64,000 nucleotides of DNA from an uncultured Flavobacteriales bacterium (GTDB lineage: Bacteria > Bacteroidota > Bacteroidia > Flavobacteriales_G > Salibacteraceae). Positions 8,616 through 16,927 of this stretch are shown piece by piece (the stretch's first letter is position 1; each line of letters opens with the position of its first letter). The notes under the pieces are model-generated. The model was given only the letters and a program-made list of their open reading frames with translations. It searched no databases and was not told where the DNA came from. The stretch covers positions 62,001-126,000 of the forward strand of contig CALSPD010000002.1 of assembly GCA_943788145.1 (NCBI GenBank), written 5' to 3'. The translations under genes and the position numbers were made by a program.

Positions 8616-8984
8616 CTATTTATTCAACTGATTTTCTTCAACTATTATAACAGACACATTGTTGACCATATACATGATCGGAGGTTGTAGTTTTCTTACG
8701 CAAACTTCAATCCTAATCGCCTCCCCGAAAACTTCCCAGAGCGCGTCAATAATGTTTTTGGCAACTGTTTCTATCAAATTGCACCTAAGGCTCATTTGAG
8801 TATTAATTATCTCCATAATCTGCACATAGTCAACCGCCTCTGCGATGCTATCCGTAGCGACTGCTTTAGTGAAGTCCGTGTCTATATGGACGTCAACCTC
8901 AAACTTACCTCCCGTTTTTCGCTCTAAGGGATGGCATCCATGAAAGGCAAATGATTCTTGGCCTATGACCGAAACTCTAGCCAT
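8616..8984 (-). CDS. folB: Dihydroneopterin aldolase
   Basis: 122 residues from the ATG at 8984, which overlaps the gltX stop by 8 nt; the longer frame from 9005 adds seven unlikely residues. FolB converts 7,8-dihydroneopterin to 6-hydroxymethyl-dihydropterin and glycolaldehyde in folate synthesis. The key residues are present at positions matching characterised FolB: Glu21 (HPLERKTGG), Tyr53 (VDYVQI) and Lys98 (VRKLQPP). LIETVAKNI is the usual helix following the active site. Co-transcribed with gltX. Confidence 0.9.
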   Translation of the reverse strand: MARVSVIGQESFAFHGCHPLERKTGGKFEVDVHIDTDFTKAVATDSIAEAVDYVQIMEIINTQMSLRCNLIETVAKNIIDALWEVFGEAIRIEVCVRKLQPPIMYMVNNVSVIIVEENQLNK

Positions 8985-10509
8985 TTTGCAGCTTTTGTAA
9001 ACCAACCGACAAGCGATCTAGGCTTTCTGCTTTGCCTAAAAAACACATTATATCAAACATCCCCGGCCCTGTTCCTTGACCTGTTACCAACACCCTCAAT
9101 AAAGGAAGAACAGCTCCCATTCCTAACCCATTGGACTGAAGAAAGTCATGAAACGCTTGTTCAAGCGACTGACTATCAAATTCCATTTTTTCAAACATGG
9201 ATATTAGCTTTTGAATCATAGCTGGTGAATCGGCAGTCCACTTTTTTTGAATCACCTTTTCATCATACTCCATTGGCTTTTCCAATAAATATCGACCTTC
9301 CAACATATCTGAGACAAAGGTGGCTCGCTCTTTCATCAACTCTACATAAGCCGGAAGTTTATCGTCCTGAATTGTAAGGCCCTCATCTTGAAGTATCGGT
9401 CTAAGGGATGACCCTAGCTCCTGATCGCTTGTTGCTCTAAGGTATTGTTGATTGTACCAATTTGTTTTTGCTGCATCAAATTTTGACCCTGACTTACCCA
9501 CTCGACCTAAACTAAACGATTGAATTAATTCGTCCATAGAGTAGAGCTCTTTCTCCCCCCCCGGATTCCAACCTAGAAAGGCGAGCATATTGACAAAGGC
9601 CTCGGGGAAATATCCCTTCTCTCGATATCCAGAAGCTTTTTCACCTGTAGTAGAATCGATCCATTCCAATGGAAAAACTGGGAATCCGAGTCGGTCACCA
9701 TCCCTTTTACTGAGCTTTCCGTTGCCATCTGGCCTAAGAATTAAAGGCAAATGCGCAAACTCTGGTTTCGTATCATCCCACCCAAAAAATTTATAGAGTA
9801 AAATATGCAAAGGCGCTGACGGCAGCCATTCTTCTCCGCGAATAACATGGGTTATCTTCATCAAATGATCATCAACAATATTTGCCAGGTGATACGTTGG
9901 CATTCCATCTGATTTAAAAATGACCTTATCATCCATGGAATTTGTATTTACTTGAACCCATCCCCGAATCAAATCGTGAAACCTTACTTCCTCGTTTCTA
10001 GGCACCTTGACGCGAATTGTATACGGATCGCCCGCTTCTAATCGCGCATTTACTTCGTCTTGTGAAAGTGTCAATGAGTTCTTCATTGTCATTCTCACCG
10101 CTGCGTTGTATTGAGGACTTGGCACTTTAGCTCGAGTCAATCTTTCTCGCATTTCTTCAAGTTCTTCGCTCGTATCAAAGGCATAATATGCGTGTCCCGA
10201 TTCGATAAGCTGATCAGCATATTGTCGATACATCTCTTTTCGCTCCGATTGACGATAAGGTCCATAGGGGCCTCCTTTCCATGGATCTTCAACTGTTTCC
10301 ATCCCTACCCAGTCCAAAGCCTTCTTTATATATTCTTCTGCGCCAGGCACATATCGATTTTGGTCCGTATCCTCTATTCTTAGAATAAAATCGCCTCCTG
10401 CTTGTTTCGCGAATAAATAATTAAATAAAGCTGTCCGCACGCCTCCCATATGAAGCGGGCCCGTTGGGCTCGGGGCAAATCGCACCCGCGTTTTTCGTGA
10501 TTTTTCCAT
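8977..10509 (-). CDS. gltX: Glutamate--tRNA ligase
   Basis: 510 residues from the ATG at 10509, giving MEKSRKTRVRF directly before the catalytic core. Class I synthetase signatures are the HIGH motif as HMGG (residues 20-23) in APSPTGPLHMGG, and the KMSKS motif as KLSKR (265-269). The C-terminal anticodon-binding part is present. It charges tRNA-Glu with glutamate in the cytoplasm. The frame upstream to 10539 overlaps the promoter and is rejected. folB follows with an 8-nt overlap. Confidence 0.96.
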   Translation of the reverse strand: MEKSRKTRVRFAPSPTGPLHMGGVRTALFNYLFAKQAGGDFILRIEDTDQNRYVPGAEEYIKKALDWVGMETVEDPWKGGPYGPYRQSERKEMYRQYADQLIESGHAYYAFDTSEELEEMRERLTRAKVPSPQYNAAVRMTMKNSLTLSQDEVNARLEAGDPYTIRVKVPRNEEVRFHDLIRGWVQVNTNSMDDKVIFKSDGMPTYHLANIVDDHLMKITHVIRGEEWLPSAPLHILLYKFFGWDDTKPEFAHLPLILRPDGNGKLSKRDGDRLGFPVFPLEWIDSTTGEKASGYREKGYFPEAFVNMLAFLGWNPGGEKELYSMDELIQSFSLGRVGKSGSKFDAAKTNWYNQQYLRATSDQELGSSLRPILQDEGLTIQDDKLPAYVELMKERATFVSDMLEGRYLLEKPMEYDEKVIQKKWTADSPAMIQKLISMFEKMEFDSQSLEQAFHDFLQSNGLGMGAVLPLLRVLVTGQGTGPGMFDIMCFLGKAESLDRLSVGLQKLQNG

Positions 10510-10526
10510 GGATTTAAAAAAGATCG

Positions 10527-10534
10527 CGAAGATA
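10527..10534 (-). promoter_or_regulatory. Candidate promoter for gltX-folB
   Basis: Minus-strand TATCTTCG (variant of TAnnTTTG) followed by CG lies 17 nt upstream of the gltX ATG. A TTTG at 10555-10558 is separated from it by 20 nt, matching the -33/-7 spacing expected for the Bacteroidota primary sigma factor. Confidence 0.55.
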
Positions 10535-10613
10535 GACACCTAACAATGTTCCATCAAAGCTCGTTTGAGTCATTGTTTAATACTGATTAACAACAATTCG
10601 AGTTATTGGATAA

Positions 10614-10621
10614 TATCTTTG
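10614..10621 (+). promoter_or_regulatory. Candidate -7 element for the DUF4175 operon
   Basis: TATCTTTG matches TAnnTTTG and ends 7 nt before the ATG at 10629, implying a very short leader. No clear -33 TTG at the right distance. Confidence 0.4.
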
Positions 10622-10628
10622 ATCCCAA

Positions 10629-13600
10629 ATGAATCAAGTAGACCGATTAAAATCAAATCTCGACAAGTACATTTCTAGGTTCTATTTAAGCGACATCGTT
10701 AAAGGTAGCCTAGTAAGTCTTGTAATTGTGTTGTCTGGATGGCTTGTAATCGCTCTGTTTGAGCACCTTTTAAACTTTTCTTCTCAGGTTCGAACAGCCA
10801 TATTCTTTTCCTTTTTGGCTTTTGTTGCTTCACTCATAACTTTTCAAATCGTCATTCCGGTATTGCGTTTATGGCGTATTCTCAGCGGCAAGGATCAACC
10901 GGAAGCGGCAAATGAAATTGGCAAAGCAATCAGCCTTGTTGAGGACCGAGTTTCCAATGTTCTGAATTTGAGTAATCAATCAGAAATGGCTAATAATGAG
11001 TTGCTTTGGGCGAGCTTAAATCAACGAGCGGCCTCGCTTAATTCAATCGACTTTGCTGGAGTAATTGATATAAAAAAGTCGTGGAAACTGGTTAAATACC
11101 TAGCCCTCCCTTTACTGGTTTTTATTGGCCTAACCCTAGTTGACCCGGAGCTGGTCTTGAATAGCTCAAAGCGATTAATTGCCTTTGATCAATCCTTTAC
11201 TCCTCCCGCGCCCTTTCAATTTAGCTTTGGAAACACTTCCCTTCAGACTCCTGAGGGACAATCGTTTACACTAAAGGTTTTAACCCCCGGCACCCAACTT
11301 CCAGAAAATGTATTCATCCGTCTCAATGATTCAAAGATTCGACTGAAAAAAATCTCAGCCGGAGTATTTGAGTACATTTTTGAGCGACCATCTGCTTCTA
11401 TTCCGTTCGAGCTGAGCGCATCCGGAGTCTACTCTGGAAAAGAAACACTATTAGTACTGCCTGTTCCTAAAATCCTAAAAAATTCAGCTACGATCGACTA
11501 CCCTTCATATACCGGCATAACCGATGAAATTTTACTGAATCGAAGTCAACTAAATCTACCAATTGGCACAAAGATTAATTGGTTGTTCGATCTGAAAAAT
11601 ACCGGCACAGTTACGGTATCAACTGGCGCAGAAAACACTCGTGAAAACATCGAATTTGATGACGACAAACTAGCCTATCAACTTGAGCTTCGATCGCCAA
11701 CGACACTGAATTTAACAATGATGAATGATGACGGTTTGAGTGACAATGCGGAAATTCAAATTAGCATGATTCCTGACGCATATCCATCTGTGGCAGTTAG
11801 CGAGTTTAGGGACTCTTCGACTTTTGGTGTCGTGTATTTTTCTGGTAAACTGAGAGATGATTACGGGATTTCTAAACTTACTTTCGAGATTAATCGCTTA
11901 ACCGATTCAGGGCGTGAAACGATCGACAAACAAACAATTCAAATCAATGGTTCTGCTGCTGAGCAATCGTTCAATCACTTTGTGAGTTTCCAGAATTTTG
12001 AATTATCGGCCGATCAGGAGTTAGAATATCATTTTGAAGTATGGGATAACGATGGTGTAAATGGGCCAAAGTCAACGAAATCAGTCAGTTGGAAACTGAA
12101 TGCCCCTTCTAACAAAGAGTTATCTGCAAAACAAGACAAGACTGCTGAAAAATCAAAAACCGAATTGGCGTTTCAACTAAAGGAAATCGACAAAATCAAT
12201 AAAGAACTAGACGCTTTTAAAAAGGAAATGCTTCAAAAAAAGAAGCCCGATTGGCAAGACAAAGAGCGAATGAAAGAGCTTCTGGAACGACAAAAATCGA
12301 TGATGGAAAAATTGATGAAAAAGTCAATGGCCCAACAAAAGCAAAATGAACTGAACAACCAGTTTCGTCAACAATCTGAGGAGCTCCTTGAAAAGCAAAA
12401 AATGATTGAAGAAATGTTTAATGATCTCTTCGACCAAGAATACAAAGAGAAATATGAAGAGTACAACAAGCTTCTTGAGCAACTAAAAAAAGATGAATTA
12501 TTGGATCAGCTAGACGACATGAAGTTGGACAATGAACAGCTTGAAAAGGAGCTTGATCGCACCCTTGAGCTATTTAAGCAGCTTGAATTTGAGCAAAAAC
12601 TGGAACAATCTTTAGAAAAGTCTATTGAGTTGGCAAAAAAGCAAGAAGCTTTATATGAAAAAACGGAAAACAAGGAAGAAAATCAGGCTGATCTAGAAAA
12701 GCGCCAAGATGAACTTAAAGTGGAACTAAAAGAACTTACTAAGGACCTAGAAAAGTTAGAAGAGCTGAATGACGCTTTAGAGGAAAAGACAGCGCTTCCA
12801 GACACTGAAGCCGAAACAGATAAAGCTGAGGATGGAATGGAAAACGCATCTGAAGAACTAAAAAAGAATAATCGCAAGAAGTCATCGGCCGAGCAAAAGA
12901 AAGCGCAAGAATCATTGGAAGAATTAAGTAAGAAGTTGAATGCTTTTAAGGAGCAACAAAGCGAAGATCAAGCGAGTGAAAACCTAGATGATATGCGCCA
13001 ATTATTGGAAAACCTCATCGATCTATCCCATCATCAAGAAAAGGTAATGGAGGAGTTGAAAAACACAAGTTCCCGGGACCCGATGTTTACTCATTTAGCA
13101 AAAGAGCAAAAAGACATTATCGATGATACAAAGGTTGTAGAGGATTCTCTTCTGGCTTTAAGCAAGCGTGTGGTTCAAATTAGCCGAAACATTAATGACG
13201 AAATTTCTGAAGTCAAGGCAAACATGAACCAAGCTCTTGAGAACATGACTAATCAGCAGCCAAACCAAGAGCTTAGATATCGCGAATTGACGCTTGTTAA
13301 TCAACAGCTATCTATGACATCATTAAATAACTTGGCTATATTGTTTGATAGCATCATTGAACAAATGCAAAATGAGTCACAGTCAAAAATGCAAGGCACT
13401 GGACAGTGTAAAAAACCGGGCCAAGGTAAGAGCGGAAAACCTTCATCGGCAGAAATGAAAAAAGCTCAACAAGACTTAAATGAGCAATTAAAAAAGCTCA
13501 AAGAGGCCATGGAAAAAGGAGAGTCTCCAAATGGGAAAAAGCCGGGTCAAAAGCCGGGAATGGGTCAGCCTGGAATGAGTAAAGAACTAGCTAGAATGGC

Positions 13601-14006
13601 TGCGCAGCAATCGGCCATTCGAGAACAATTAAGGGCGCTTAGTAATTCGTTGGATGGGGAAGGTGGTGGCCAACCTGGAAATCAAATGAAGGCTATAGAA
13701 AAGCTAATGGAACAGACTGAAGAGGATATACTTTATCAAAACATAACGCAAAAAACGCTTGATCGTCAACAGGAAATATTATCAAAACTTCTTGAATCCG
13801 AGAAAGCGGAGCGCGAGCGCGAGCTTGACGAAAAACGCGAGTCAAAAACCGGATTTAACACCGATTCTATCCCGAGTGAAGTTTGGAGAGAATACCAAAT
13901 AAAAAAGGAAAAAGAGTTGGAATTATATCGAACCTTACCTCCTTCCATGAAACCTTTCTATCGTAATCAAGTAAATCGGTACTTTAGCGAATTCGAAGCT
14001 CAGTGA
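10629..14006 (+). CDS. DUF4175 family membrane protein with long coiled coil
   Basis: 1125 residues. Two membrane helices lie at about 25-80 and a third at about 150-168 (LALPLLVFIGLTLVDP). Residues ~185-500 are beta-rich, Ig-like. Residues ~505-1080 are dominated by Glu/Lys/Gln coiled coil, broken by Gly/Pro/Lys linkers (GKKPGQKPGMGQPGM). The length and layout fit DUF4175, a Bacteroidota family of unknown function. It is the first gene of a tightly packed run with an RsbW-like ATPase, ybeY and mnmG; the next start overlaps its stop (TGATG). A large anchored rod projecting from the membrane is the best structural description. Confidence 0.8.
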   Translation: MNQVDRLKSNLDKYISRFYLSDIVKGSLVSLVIVLSGWLVIALFEHLLNFSSQVRTAIFFSFLAFVASLITFQIVIPVLRLWRILSGKDQPEAANEIGKAISLVEDRVSNVLNLSNQSEMANNELLWASLNQRAASLNSIDFAGVIDIKKSWKLVKYLALPLLVFIGLTLVDPELVLNSSKRLIAFDQSFTPPAPFQFSFGNTSLQTPEGQSFTLKVLTPGTQLPENVFIRLNDSKIRLKKISAGVFEYIFERPSASIPFELSASGVYSGKETLLVLPVPKILKNSATIDYPSYTGITDEILLNRSQLNLPIGTKINWLFDLKNTGTVTVSTGAENTRENIEFDDDKLAYQLELRSPTTLNLTMMNDDGLSDNAEIQISMIPDAYPSVAVSEFRDSSTFGVVYFSGKLRDDYGISKLTFEINRLTDSGRETIDKQTIQINGSAAEQSFNHFVSFQNFELSADQELEYHFEVWDNDGVNGPKSTKSVSWKLNAPSNKELSAKQDKTAEKSKTELAFQLKEIDKINKELDAFKKEMLQKKKPDWQDKERMKELLERQKSMMEKLMKKSMAQQKQNELNNQFRQQSEELLEKQKMIEEMFNDLFDQEYKEKYEEYNKLLEQLKKDELLDQLDDMKLDNEQLEKELDRTLELFKQLEFEQKLEQSLEKSIELAKKQEALYEKTENKEENQADLEKRQDELKVELKELTKDLEKLEELNDALEEKTALPDTEAETDKAEDGMENASEELKKNNRKKSSAEQKKAQESLEELSKKLNAFKEQQSEDQASENLDDMRQLLENLIDLSHHQEKVMEELKNTSSRDPMFTHLAKEQKDIIDDTKVVEDSLLALSKRVVQISRNINDEISEVKANMNQALENMTNQQPNQELRYRELTLVNQQLSMTSLNNLAILFDSIIEQMQNESQSKMQGTGQCKKPGQGKSGKPSSAEMKKAQQDLNEQLKKLKEAMEKGESPNGKKPGQKPGMGQPGMSKELARMAAQQSAIREQLRALSNSLDGEGGGQPGNQMKAIEKLMEQTEEDILYQNITQKTLDRQQEILSKLLESEKAERERELDEKRESKTGFNTDSIPSEVWREYQIKKEKELELYRTLPPSMKPFYRNQVNRYFSEFEAQ

Positions 14007-14434
14007 TGCAACCCTATTCAAAAACCCTTTCACTTCCCTCTAGCATTAACAACCTTGTTGAAGTAGAGGCACAAATTGATCAGCTACATGAGTCTGGATT
14101 AATTTCTGATGCGATCTATGGCAATGTCTTAATTGCCACAACAGAAGCCTTTCTGAATGCGGTTCAACATGGCAATCATTCCCTGCCTTCAAAGCTTGTA
14201 AAAATAGATTTTATCGTTTCGAAAGACCTTCTTGAAATAAGTGTGCTCGATCAAGGCTTGGGGTTCGATCACAACTCACTGCCTGATCCCACAGATCCAG
14301 GCAATATCGAGAAAGCAAACGGTCGCGGCATCTTCATTATTAAAAACCTTGCAGACTCGCTCATCTTCGAAAACGCAGGTTCCCTTTTAAAAATGGAATT
14401 CAATTTAAAGGTGAAGGAGCTTATAGACGCTTAG
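14006..14434 (+). CDS. RsbW-like ATP-binding protein (GHKL serine kinase fold)
   Basis: 142 residues from the ATG at 14006; a GTG at 14003 is the alternative. A stand-alone GHKL ATPase domain: N box TEAFLNAVQHGNHS, G1 DQGLGFDHN, and G2 NGRGIFIIKNLAD. It has no His-phosphotransfer domain, which is the plan of anti-sigma factor kinases such as RsbW and SpoIIAB. No anti-anti-sigma (STAS) gene or partner sigma factor is adjacent, so the target is unknown. Its place between DUF4175 and ybeY suggests a housekeeping rather than stress operon. Confidence 0.8.
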   Translation: MQPYSKTLSLPSSINNLVEVEAQIDQLHESGLISDAIYGNVLIATTEAFLNAVQHGNHSLPSKLVKIDFIVSKDLLEISVLDQGLGFDHNSLPDPTDPGNIEKANGRGIFIIKNLADSLIFENAGSLLKMEFNLKVKELIDA

Positions 14435-14444
14435 CTTTGCCTTA

Positions 14445-14870
14445 ATGTCCAACACACAAACTAATCTCTTTCTGGAGTCAGAAACAGACTTAGATCTAAA
14501 CCCAGATCTAATAGATAAAGTCTTTGAACTTATATGCACTGAGCATAAGCTTGAGAAAGGCTGGATTAACATCATCATTCAAAACACCAGCGAACACAAT
14601 GATCTGAATATCAAATATTTAAATCATTATGAGCCAACTGATGTCATAACGTTTAACTTCAATGACGATGAATTAATTTCTGGGGAAGTATACATCAATA
14701 TTGAAATCGCAAAATTGAATGCTGAGACTTATAAAGCGAACCTGAATTTGGAGATTAAGCGACTAATAATTCACGGAATATTGCATCTAGTTGGATATGA
14801 TGATCATACCGATGATCTGCGTGCGGAAATGCATGGCCTAGAAAACACCTACCTTAAAAGTTTCATGTGA
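14445..14870 (+). CDS. ybeY: Endoribonuclease YbeY (rRNA maturation factor)
   Basis: 141 residues, cytoplasmic. YbeY is a zinc-dependent RNase needed for 16S rRNA 3' maturation and ribosome quality control. The metal site is HGILHLVGYDDH (residues 110-121). Compared with the E. coli motif HGxLHLxGYDH there is one extra Asp, so the third ligand may be Asp or the shifted His121. EPTDVITFNF is the conserved core strand. The stop lies within a parS-like palindrome that also contains the first base of mnmG. Confidence 0.9.
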   Translation: MSNTQTNLFLESETDLDLNPDLIDKVFELICTEHKLEKGWINIIIQNTSEHNDLNIKYLNHYEPTDVITFNFNDDELISGEVYINIEIAKLNAETYKANLNLEIKRLIIHGILHLVGYDDHTDDLRAEMHGLENTYLKSFM

Positions 14871-14874
14871 AACA
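14859..14874. promoter_or_regulatory. parS-like 16-mer upstream of mnmG
   Basis: AGTTTCATGTGAAACA differs from the canonical ParB site TGTTTCACGTGAAACA at two of 16 positions and keeps the two half-sites GTTTCA and TGAAAC. It spans the ybeY stop and the mnmG ATG. A second site lies just after mnmG. Confidence 0.55.
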
Positions 14875-16742
14875 TGGAAAATAAATTTGACATCATCGTA
14901 ATAGGCGCTGGTCACGCTGGGTGTGAAGCTGCTGCTGCCGCTGCCAACCTCGGTTCACGCACACTTCTCATCACCATGGATATGACCAAGTTCGCCCAAA
15001 TGTCATGCAACCCTGCAATGGGAGGTGTAGCTAAAGGGCAAATTGTCCGTGAAATAGATGCCCTAGGCGGCTACTCGGGTATTGTGAGTGATTATAGTTC
15101 GATTCAATTCAGGATGCTCAATCGATCCAAGGGACCCGCAATGTGGAGCCCAAGATCGCAAAATGACCGAACAATCTTTTCAACTAAATGGCGCGAACTA
15201 TTAGAGTCAACACCAAACCTAAGTTTTTGGCAAGATTCAGTAAATTCTTTAATCATAGATAGAGACGATTCACTCCAAGGAGTTAACACGACCTTAGGAA
15301 TCAGTTTTTACTGCAAAGCCGTAATCCTTACTTCAGGAACGTTTATGAACGGTTTGATCCATGTTGGGGACAAACAACTAAGCGGTGGACGAATGGGCGA
15401 AAAGGCATCTAAAGGTATCACCGAGCAACTTAAGGAAATAGGCTTCATTTCAGGTCGAATGAAAACCGGCACACCACCGAGGTTAGACGGCTCAAGCCTC
15501 CATTATAAAAACATGGAACGCCAAGAAGGGGACATAAATCCATCGAAATTCTCCTTCTTAAATACGATTCCACTTAGAAATCAACTGGCTTGTCACATTA
15601 CATACACCAATAAAGAAGTTCATGACATTATTGGTGCTAGCCTATCACAATCACCTTTATTCAATGGGCAAATACAATCAATTGGACCGAGATACTGTCC
15701 TTCTGTAGAAGATAAAATAAACAGATTTGCCGATAAGGAGAGACATCAAATATTCGTGGAGCCCGAAGGTTGGAATACGAAGGAAGTGTACGTCAATGGA
15801 TTTTCAACTTCTTTGCCATTTGATATTCAAGTTAAGGCCATTCGCAGAATCAAAGGATTTGAAAACGCCCAATTCTATAGGCCGGGATACGCCATCGAAT
15901 ATGATTACTTCCCCCCTACACAGTTAAAGCTAAACCTTGAAACGAAGCTCGTAGACAACCTCTTTTTTGCCGGTCAAATAAATGGCACAACCGGATACGA
16001 AGAAGCAGCAGCTCAAGGTATAATTGCGGGTATTAATGCACATCGTAATTCTAGGAATATGGAGAGTGTAATACTATCACGGAAACAAGCTTATATAGGT
16101 GTACTTATAGATGATCTGATAACTAAAGGAACCGAAGAGCCATATAGAATGTTCACCTCAAGAGCCGAATATCGCATCAATCTCCGGCACGATTCCGCAG
16201 ACGAAAGGCTTACACCACTATCTCATAGCATTGGACTAGCAAGCTCAAAACGTCTAAAGCTTTTAGAATCTAAAATCAGTCAAAAAGGCGCAATTATTAA
16301 AGTCCTTGAAAAAACAAGTATCTCCCCCGCAGAGGCAAATCCAATTCTTGAATCCGTTAAATCGGCAAACATAAATCAAAGCGTTAAAGCAACAAGTCTT
16401 CTTGCTAGACCAAACATTTCCATCGACACGATCAAACAAATGAGTGAATCCGTACTTACCTTTTTTAAGAATCAGGGCGTCTCACCTGAGGCTGAATTAT
16501 CAGCAGAAACCGTTCTTAAATATCATGGATATATTGAGCGTGAAAATGAACTTGCTCAAAAGATGCTGCACTTGGATAATATTAAAATCTCCAAAACGTT
16601 TGACTATTCGCGTCATCAATCATTATCAAACGAATCAAGAGAAAAACTTCAAAAAATCAGACCAGAAAACCTTGGTCAAGCCAGTCGGATACCAGGAATA
16701 AAACCGGTGGATATATCGGTCCTTTTGGTTGCATTAACATAG
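14874..16742 (+). CDS. mnmG: tRNA uridine-5-carboxymethylaminomethyl modification enzyme MnmG
   Basis: 622 residues, usual length. With MnmE it installs the cmnm5/nm5 group on U34 of tRNAs reading split codon boxes. The FAD site is IGAGHAGCEAA (residues 10-20). Other signatures are CNPAMGGVAKG, GRMKTGTPPRL, YCPSVEDK, RPGYAIEYD and FFAGQINGTTGYEEAAAQG. The C-terminal helical domain that contacts MnmE and tRNA is complete. The ATG lies 3 nt after the ybeY stop. In many bacteria this gene is near the replication origin, which fits the parS-like sites on both sides. Confidence 0.96.
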   Translation: MENKFDIIVIGAGHAGCEAAAAAANLGSRTLLITMDMTKFAQMSCNPAMGGVAKGQIVREIDALGGYSGIVSDYSSIQFRMLNRSKGPAMWSPRSQNDRTIFSTKWRELLESTPNLSFWQDSVNSLIIDRDDSLQGVNTTLGISFYCKAVILTSGTFMNGLIHVGDKQLSGGRMGEKASKGITEQLKEIGFISGRMKTGTPPRLDGSSLHYKNMERQEGDINPSKFSFLNTIPLRNQLACHITYTNKEVHDIIGASLSQSPLFNGQIQSIGPRYCPSVEDKINRFADKERHQIFVEPEGWNTKEVYVNGFSTSLPFDIQVKAIRRIKGFENAQFYRPGYAIEYDYFPPTQLKLNLETKLVDNLFFAGQINGTTGYEEAAAQGIIAGINAHRNSRNMESVILSRKQAYIGVLIDDLITKGTEEPYRMFTSRAEYRINLRHDSADERLTPLSHSIGLASSKRLKLLESKISQKGAIIKVLEKTSISPAEANPILESVKSANINQSVKATSLLARPNISIDTIKQMSESVLTFFKNQGVSPEAELSAETVLKYHGYIERENELAQKMLHLDNIKISKTFDYSRHQSLSNESREKLQKIRPENLGQASRIPGIKPVDISVLLVALT

Positions 16743-16744
16743 AA

Positions 16745-16760
16745 TGTTTCACATGAAACT
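16745..16760. promoter_or_regulatory. parS-like 16-mer downstream of mnmG
   Basis: TGTTTCACATGAAACT differs from TGTTTCACGTGAAACA at two of 16 positions and forms an almost perfect palindrome. It starts 2 nt after the mnmG stop and lies outside any gene. Confidence 0.55.
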
Positions 16761-16927
16761 AATAAACGAACGCTTTAGGGAAAACAGGTGCCAAATGAAC
16801 CTGGACTATCATTATACAACTAATCGTCCAACTGAATAAACCACTACGAGCCGACATTATTTGCTTGATTTTCAGGTATTTGCATAAACATAAACTATAT
16901 TCCCTTCTTTTACGTTCATTACATCTC

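Noticed and set aside
12683..12877. Antisense Ser-rich open frame inside the DUF4175 gene
   Set aside because: It is a mirror of the Glu/Lys coiled-coil codons with no start context or domain.
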